From contig NZ_BAGM01000102.1 of NCBI RefSeq assembly GCF_000308855.1, positions 1-57,256 on the forward strand: a DNA stretch of 57,256 bases, given 5' to 3'. The notes beneath the pieces are model-generated. The model was not told the origin of the DNA. It did no database searches and saw nothing but the letters and a program-made list of their open reading frames with translations. The translations under genes and the position numbers were made by a program. The DNA is from Nocardia veterana NBRC 100344 (GTDB lineage Bacteria > Actinomycetota > Actinomycetes > Mycobacteriales > Mycobacteriaceae). Below, one piece after another: positions 11,201 through 20,200 of this stretch. Positions within the stretch are counted from its first letter, which is position 1. Each line of letters opens with the position of its first letter.

Positions 11201-14200
11201 CCCGGTCGAAATAGCCGGAGTAGCAGGCTCCGGCGAACACACCGGTATCGCTGCCGCGCAGGGAGTTCGGATCGATCCCCGCATCCTCGAACGCCTCCCA
11301 GACGGCTTCGAGCAGCAGCCGCTGCTGGGGATCCATCGCCGCCGCCTCACTCGGCCCGATGCCGAAGAATCCGGCATCGAAATCCGCTGCGCCGGCGAGG
11401 AATCCACCGCGACCGGCGTACACGGTGCCGGGCTTGTCCGGGTCCGGGTCGATCAGTCGTTCCAGATCCCACCCGCGATCGGAGGGGAAATCACCGGTCG
11501 CATCGGTTCCCGCGGCCAGCAGCCGCCACAACTCCTCGGGCGAGGCGGCGCCGGGGAGCCGGCAGCTCATGCCGACGATCGCGATCGGCTCGTCCGTCCG
11601 CTTCCGCCGGACCACCTGTTTCGCGGGTGCGGTCGCGGGCGCCGGAGCGACCCGCGAGCGAATCAGCGCCGCCACCGCCGCGACCGTCGGGTGATCGAAC
11701 ACCAGGGTGGATGGCAGCTGCAGACCGGTGGCCTTGGCCAACCGATTGCGGAATTCCACACCGCCCAGCGAATCGAAGCCGATCTCGTCGAAGCGCTGGT
11801 CGGGGCGGATGTCATCGGGTGAATCGTGGCCGAGGACCGCGGCCGCCTGGGCGAGAACGACATCCAGGACGATTTCCTCGTGGCGCGCCGGGGGCACCTC
11901 GGCCAGCCGCGCGCTCAGCGCGCCCGCCGCCGACGCCTGCGCACGTTCCGTGGTCGCCGGTGGGCGCGGGAGGAAGCCGCGCAGCACCGCCGGCACCGCG
12001 GCGTCATCGGATTCGCGACGCAGTGCGGTCGGGTCGAATCGCAGCGGCGCCACCGCCGGATGCCCGGCGGCCAGGGCCGCGTCGAACAGTCGCAGCCCCT
12101 CCTCGTCACCGAGTTGCCCCAGCCCCATCCGGTCCCAGCGGGCCAGCGCCGCCCGGTTCAGACCGCCGGTCATCCCGCTGCCCTGATGCCACGGCCCCCA
12201 TGCCAACGCGATACCGGGCAGCCCGGCCGCCCGGCGGCGAACCATCAGGGCGTCCAGATAACCGTTGCCGGCGGCGTAATTGCCCTGACCGGACGAGCCG
12301 AGCAGGGCCGCGACCGACGAGAACACCACGAAGGCCGAGACCGCCCGATCCCGCGTCGCCTCGTGCAGATTCCAAGCACCGCGCACCTTCGGCGCGAGCA
12401 CTCGATCGACCTGTTCGGCGGTGAGATTCTGCACCGTGCCGTCGTCGAGGACGCCGGCGGCGTGCACGATCGCGATCGGACCGGCGCCCAGTTCGGCGAC
12501 GACGGCGCGCACGGCGGCCGCGTCCGCCACATCGCAGGCGACGACGCGCACCTGCGCCCCGGCCCGCTCGAGGTCGGCGGCGAGTTCCGCCGCACCGGGC
12601 GCGGCGGCGCCGCGACGCGACGTCAGCACCAGCCGGCGCACGCCGTGGACGGCGACCAGATGACGGGCGACCAGCGCGCCGAGTCCACCGGTGCCGCCGG
12701 TCACCAGCACCGTCTCCGCGTCGAAATGCGGTGCGGGCGTGCCCGGTTCGGTGTGGATCCGCATCAGTCTCGGCACCAGTACCGCGGAGTCGCGGACGGC
12801 GACCTGCGGTTCACCGCTGCGCAGTACGGCGTCGAGTTGCTCCCGATCCAGGGGTCGTGCCGGGTCCTCGTCGACGAGGACGAAACGTCCCGGGTGTTCG
12901 CTCTGCGCGCTGCGGACGAGTCCCGCGATCGCCGCCGCCACCGGAGCCACCGTCTCCCCGGCACGGCCCGACCCGCCCGTGACGACCACGACCAGCGTCG
13001 AATCCGCCAGTGCCGGTTCGGCCAACCAGGCGGTGAGCGTCGCGAGGGTGTGCCGCACCCGCTCGCCCACCGCGGCGGGCTCGTCCGTCGCCGCGGCGTC
13101 CGGAGCATCGGCGCGCCACACCACCACATCCGGCCGCGGCCCGGCCGACAGCTCCGCCGGCGACGATCCCTGGGCGTCGATGCCCGCGATCGTGGTGTCG
13201 CCGAGCAGCGCCAGGGCCGGGGTGCCGATATCGGTGCGGGCGGTGGCGTCGACCCAGCCGAGCCGGTACAGCGCGGCCTGGTCCCGGACCAGCGTGCGGC
13301 GGAACTCCTTGACGTCGTAGGGACGCATCACCACGGCGTCGACCGACACGATGGGATTGCCGTCGGGATCCACCGTCGCTACCGACACCGTTTCGGCACC
13401 GGTGGCGATGGCGATCACCCGCAGCGAGATCACTTCGGCCGGCCATTCGCCGGCGCCCTTGTGCAACCGGGCCCCGCCCCACCGGAACAGCAGCCGTCCG
13501 GCGTCGGGGTCGACATCCAGTTCCCGCCATGCCAATTGGGCCAGCCCGCTGTGCATCACCAGATCGAGCAGGGCCGGATGCAGGTCGTGGCGCCGCACAT
13601 CGGTGGCCGCGTCGGTGTCGAGCGCGATCTCGGAGAACACCGTCCCGTCACGATGCCATGCCGCCTGCACGCCGAGGAAGGCCGGCCCGTACTCCAGTCC
13701 CGACCCCTTGGCGATCTGCGCGGGAATCCAGGCGGGGTCGATCGGTTCGGCATCGGCCGGCGGCCAGGCCTCCGCACGCAGCCGGGTCAGCAGGTCGGAA
13801 TCGCCGTCCCACCGCTCGGCCAGCGCGCCGGTGGCGTTGTGTACCCATTCGCCGTCCGCGCCGGACCGGAAGTAGAACTCGAATTGCCGCAGCCCGCTCG
13901 GGTCCGCGGCGCGCACCAGCACCTGGAGCTCGATGTCGGCGGTGGCGGTCGGCAGGATCGGGGCCTGCAGGGTGAGTTCCTCGACCACGCCGCACCCGAT
14001 GCGTTCACCGGCCACCAGCAGGAATTCGATGAGGGTCGCGCTGGGGACCACCACGACGCCGTAGGTCATGTGATCGGCGATCCACGGATGGGTGCGCAGC
14101 GAGAAGCGGCCGGTGAACAACCATTCGTCGGACCCGGCCAGCGGCAGCACCCCGGTCAGAATCGGATGATCGGTGGCGGCGCCGGCCGCCCGGGGCTGCA

Positions 14201-17200
14201 ACCAGAAACGACGATGTTGGAATGCGTAGGTGGGCAATGGAATTCGCTGCGGCGTCCGCCCGGCGAACAGCGGCTGCCATTGCACGTCCACCCCGGCGGT
14301 GTGCAGCTGCGCCAGCGCTGTGACCACCTGGGTGACCTCGTCGGTGGCCCGGCGGGCGGCCGCGGCCACCGTGCACCCGGCTTCCAGGTCCGCCGACAGG
14401 CACCGGCGGGTCAGCGCCGCCAGTACGGCATCCGGTCCGATCTCGAGGAAGTTCCGCACTCCCGATGCGACGGCCGCGTCGATACCCGGGGCGAACCGGA
14501 CCGTGCTGCGCACCTGCTCGACCCAGTACTCCGGCGCGGTCACGTCCGCGGACTCGCCCGTCCCCGTGGCGATCAGCGGAATCCGCGGCGGGTGATACTC
14601 GATCCCGGTTGCGACGGAATGGAATTCGTCGAGCATCGGATCCATTCGAGCGGAATGGAACGCATGGCTGACCCGCAGCCGGGTGGTCTTCACCCCGTCG
14701 GCGGCCGCTCGCCGTTCGATCTCGGCGATGGCTTCGGTGTCACCGGACAACACCGTGGACGCCGGATCGTTCAGGGCGGCGATCGACACCCGATCGCCGA
14801 CGCCCTCGAGCAGCGTCCGCGCACGGGCCGCGTCGACGGCCACCGCGAGCATCGCCCCGCCCGGCTCGAGCGCGCCCATCAGCCGGCCGCGGGCGGCGAC
14901 CAGGGCGCAGGCGTCCGGGAGCGACCACACCCCGGCCACATGCGCCGCGGCGAGTTCGCCGATCGAATGCCCGATCAGCACATCCGGTGTGACACCGAAG
15001 GATTCGACCAGGCGATACAGCGCCACTTCGAACGCGAACAAGGCCGGCTGGGTGAATTCGGTACGGTCGATGACCCCGTCGGGATCGTCGAACATCACGG
15101 TGCGCAACGAAATACCCAGCAGCGCATCGAATTCCGCACATACCCGATCGAGGGCGGCGGCAAAGGCCGGGAACGTCCGGGCGAGTTCGGCGCCCATGCC
15201 GGCTCGCTGTGCGCCCTGTCCGGTGAACAGGAAGGCGGTCGTGCCCGCATGCACCCGGCCGGAGACGATCGCCGGCCCCTCGGCCGCGGCGGCGACCTCG
15301 GCCAGCGCGGCCAGCAGGTCGTCGCGGCGGGACCCGACGACCACGGCGCGGTGCGGAAGCTGCGAGCGGGTCGTATACAGCGAATGCGCGACGCTCGGCA
15401 GATCCACCTCGGGCCGGTCGGACAACCACTGCCGCAGCCGATCCGCTTGGGCGCGCAGCGCTTCGGCCGATTTCGCCGAAATCGCCAGCGGCACGAGATC
15501 GGTGGCAGCGGCCGGCGCCACCGGCTCGTCGGTGGTCGCGCGGTCCGCCGAGGCCGGCGCCTCCTCCAGAATCAGGTGCGCGTTGGTGCCGCTGATGCCG
15601 AACGACGACACCGCAGCGCGCCGGGGCCGGTCACCCGCCGGCCACGCCACCGGCTCGGTCAGCAACTCGACCGCGCCCGCCGACCAATCCACATGCGGGC
15701 TGGGCGCGTCGATGTGCAGCGACTTGGGCAACATCTCGTGCCGCAGCGCCTGCACCATCTTGATGACGCCACCGACCCCCGCCGCGGCGACGGCGTGGCC
15801 GATATTCGACTTGATCGACCCGATCCGCAACGGCTGCGCCCGATCCTGCCCGTAGGCGTTGATCAGTGCCTGCGCCTCGATCGGATCGCCCAGCGCGGTG
15901 CCGGTGCCGTGTGCCTCGACCGCATCGACATCCGCCGGCTGCAGGCCCGCGTCCGCGAGTGCGGCGGCGATCACCCGCTGCTGGGAGGGGCCGTTCGGCG
16001 CGGTCAACCCGTTCGATGCGCCGTCCTGGTTGATCGCGCTGCCGCGGATCACCGCCAGAATCCGATGGCCGGCACGCTGCGCGTCCGACAGCCGCTGCAC
16101 GGCCAGCACGCCGACGCCCTCGGCCCAGGTGACACCGTCGGCGGCGGCCGAGAACGGTTTGCACCGGCCGTCGGCCGCCAGTCCGCGCTGCCGGGCGAAA
16201 TCGACGAACAACGCCGGACTCGCGGCGACGCTCACACCGCCGGCCAAGACCAGCGACGCCTCTCCGCGCCGCAGCGCCTGGCAGGCCAGATGCAGGGCGA
16301 CGAGCGAGGACGAGCAGGCGGTGTCCACGGTGACCGCGGGTCCCTCGAGACCGAGCAGATAGGCGACCCGGCCGGAGATCACGCTCTGCGACGTCCCGGT
16401 CAACCGGAAACCTTCGTATTCGCCGACCACCGCGCGGGAGTATCCCGAGCCGCTGGCGCCGACGAACACACCGGTGTCGGTGCCGCGCAGCGCGGCCGGG
16501 TCGATACCGGCGTCCTCGAGCGCCTCCCAGGCGACTTCGAGCATCAATCGCTGTTGCGGATCCATCGCCGCGGCCTCGCGCGGCCCGATGCCGAAGAAGG
16601 CGGCGTCGAAATCCGCTGCGCCGGTGAGGAAGCCGCCCTCACGGCTGTACACCGTGCCCGGCTTGTCGGGGTCCGGATCGAAGAGCCGGTCGAGATCCCA
16701 GCCGCGATCGGTGGGGAATCCGGAAATGGCGTCGCGCCCTTCGGCGACGAGATCCCACAGCTGTTGCGCCGATCCGACCGCGCCGGGGAAGCGACAGCCG
16801 ATGCCGACGATCGCGATCGGTTCGTCCGACCGGCTGCGGCGCGCGGACCGCACGGCGGCCGGGGCGGTCCCCTCCAGCCGCGACCGGATCAGCCGCATCA
16901 CCGCGCGCGGTGTCGGGTGGTCGAATACCAGCGTGGTCGGTAGGTCGACACCGGCCGCCTGCACCAGCCGGTTCCGAAGTTGTTGTCCGCTCAGGGAATC
17001 GAAACCGAAATCGGTGAACGGCTGATCCGGATCGATGGCATCGACGGAATCGTGCCCGACCACTCCCGCGGCATGGTCGCGCACCACCGCGAGGACCAGC
17101 GCATCCCGTTCCGCGTCCGGCGCGGCCAGGACCCTGGCCGCCAGCGATCCGGCGGAAACGCTCCGGCGGCGCGGCGTGGTCGCGAGCGTCACCGCCGCGG

Positions 17201-20200
17201 CCCGTGCTCCGGCGATCTCGACCGGCCGCAGCGATACCGACCGGATGGTCAGGACCGGGAGGCCCGCCTCGTCGAAGGCCGACACCCGAACGGTGGCGGT
17301 GTCGGTTCGCTCGATGCGGACCCGCACCGCGGCCGCCGCCCCGTGCAGGCGGATATCGGTGTAGGCCACCGGCAGGACGAGCGACTGCTCACCGGCGCTG
17401 TCCGCGCCGTCGGCCAGCCGATCGATCGCCGGATGCAGCAGCGCATCGGCCAGGGCGGGATGAATTCCGAACGGCGCGACCGCCTCGGCGGGCGGCGCTT
17501 CGAGGGACACCTCGGCATACACCTCGTGCCCACGCTGCCAGGCCGCCGTGACGCCCTGCCAGACCGGGCCGTACCCGAGTCCACGCGCGGCGAGACGATC
17601 GTAGAGATCGCTCACCGACAGCGGTTCGGCCGCCGCGGGTGGCCAGTCGCCGTCGACCGGCTGCGGTTGCGCACCGTTCTCCGGCGCCAGCGCGCCGGTC
17701 GCGAAAGGCACCCAGGGACCGATGTTTTCGGCGTCGTCCACCGTCGCGGCGGATACGGTGAACCGGCGCAGGCCATCGTCGTCGGGTGCGGAGACGAGCA
17801 CCTGGACGTCCACCGTCTCCGCCACCTCGGGCAACGGAGTCTCGAGGCGCAGTTCGGCGACGGCGCCGGCGCCCACCCGCGCGGCCGTGGCCAGCGCCAG
17901 TTCCAGCAGGACTGCCGGAGACACCGCACCGCTGCCCGATGCCGAGAATTCGGCCAGCCAGGGATGGGCGGCCCGGGTGAGACGTCCGGTGAACAACCAT
18001 TCGTCGCGCCCGGCCACCGAGACGGCGGCGGCCAGGATCGGATGATCCGAACGGATCAGCCCGGCCCGGCTCACATCGCCCGCGGCCGCGACGCTCGCCG
18101 CGTCGGGAGACCACCACCGCCGGCGGTCGAAGGCATAGGTGGGTAGATCGATCCGCCCGCCGGTTCCGCCCAGGACGTCGGCCGGCACCTCGATTCCGGC
18201 ACAGACGGCCCGGGCCAGCGCGGCGCGGAAATGCCGGGCCGCACCGTGCCCGCGTTCCAGGGTGGTGAGGATGGCGACTCGATCGGCGAAACCGATCGAT
18301 TCGGCGGTCAGCCCCATCGCCATGGCGACCACCGGATGCGGGCTCAGCTCGATGAAACCCGTTGTACCCGACCGCATCAACGCCTCGACCGACTCGGCGA
18401 AGCGGACCGGCTCACGCAACGACCGATACCAGTACTCGGCGTCCAGGGTCGAGGTGTCGAGGTAGTCGGCGATCACGGTCGAGAAGAACGGAATCGAGCT
18501 GCGCCGGGGCCGGACCGGCGCCAGTTCGGCGAGCAGCCGCTCCCGCACCACCTCGGTGAGTTTCGAATGGCCGGCCCATGCCGCGGGCACGATCCGGGCC
18601 CAGACGCCCCGGTCGGCGCACCGGCCGACGAACTCCCGGACCGCATCGATCTCGCCGGAGACGACGGTCTGGGTGGGACCGTTGATCGCGGCCAGCGACA
18701 GCCGATCGCCGAACGGCAGCAGCATCTCCCGCACCGCGTCCGGGGACAGTCCGACCGCGGCCATCCCGCCACGGTCGCCGAGCAGCTCCGCTCCGGCCCG
18801 CGAACGCAGGGCGATCACGCGCGCGCCGTCCGACAGCGACAGGGCGCCGATCACGACGGCCGCGGCGACCTCGCCCTGTGAATGTCCGACGACCACATCG
18901 GGTTCCACACCCCGGGACCGCCACAACCGCGCGAGCGACACCATCATCGCGAACAGCGCCGGTTGCACCACATCGACGCGTTCGAAGTCCGACAGGTCGG
19001 ATTCGCCGCGCAGCACCTCGGTCAGCGACCACTCGACGAACGGAGCCAGGGCTGCCTCGCATTCCGCGACCGCGGCGGCGAAAACCGGTTCGCTGTCGAG
19101 CAATCCGGCCGCCATGGCCCGCCACTGACTGCCCTGCCCGGGAAAGACGAAGGCCACCTTGTGATGCGCCGCACGGCCGGAAACCACTGCCGGACCGGTG
19201 GTTTCGCCGCCGTCGTGGTCGATCGCGGACCCGCCCGGCTCCTCGGTACGGCCGGCGAGCCGGTCCAGTCCCGCACGCAGATCCTCGGCTCCGCCGCCGA
19301 CGACCGCGCCGCGCCATTCCAGCCGCGCTCGGGTGTGTGCCAGCGACCAGGCGATATCCGCGGGATCGGCGTCGGGATGTGCCGCCGACCAGTCGCTCAA
19401 CCGGGCCGCTTGCGCGCGCAACGCCGCCTCGGTGCGGGCGGAGATCAGCCAGATCGAGTCGCCGGTCGCGGTCCCGGCATCGGGTGCCGCGGTCGCGCCG
19501 CCGGACCGTCCGCCCGACTCCACCGACGACTCGGCCGACACCGGCGCCTGCTCGAGGACGACGTGCACATTGGTGCCGCCCATTCCGAAGGCCGACACCG
19601 CGGCCCGGCGCACCGCCGTTTCCGCCCACTCGCGTCGCGCGGTGACCACCTCGAGGCCCAGATCCTCCAGCGCGATACGCGGATTCGGTCGGCGGAAGTG
19701 CAAACTGGGCACCAACTCGCGTTTCCGCAGGCACAGCACGGTCTTGATCAGCCCGGCGACGCCCGCCGCGCCCTCGAGATGACCGATATTGGTTTTGACC
19801 GATCCGACCGCGAGCGCATCGCCCACGGGCCGGCCGGCGCCGTAGGTGTCGCCCAGGGCCGCGGCCTCGACCGGATCCCCCGCGGGCGTCCCGGTGCCGT
19901 GCAATTCGACGTACTGCACCGATTCCGGTGCCACCTCGGCGGCGGCCAATGCCGATCGGATCACCGCGATCTGCGCGTCCGCGCTGGGCGCGCTGAGGAC
20001 TTTGCGCTCGTTGCCGTTGTTGACCGAACTGCCCCGGATGACCGCGTGCACCCGGTCGCCGTCCGCCAGCGCCGCGGCCAACGGCTTGAGAACGACGAGA
20101 CCGCCACCCTCACCGCGCACGATGCCGTCGGCACGTTCGTCGAAGGTCCGGCACCGGCCGGTCGGCGAATGCGCGCCGAACTGCTCGATCCGCTCGCCGC

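Noticed and set aside
11826..16943. Very long plus-strand open frames opposite the PKS genes (also 20423-25543, 28367-33031, 35129-37588)
   Set aside because: They are antisense shadows produced by high GC and strong codon bias; their translations are Arg/Gly/His-rich with no domains, while the minus strand encodes continuous PKS domains.
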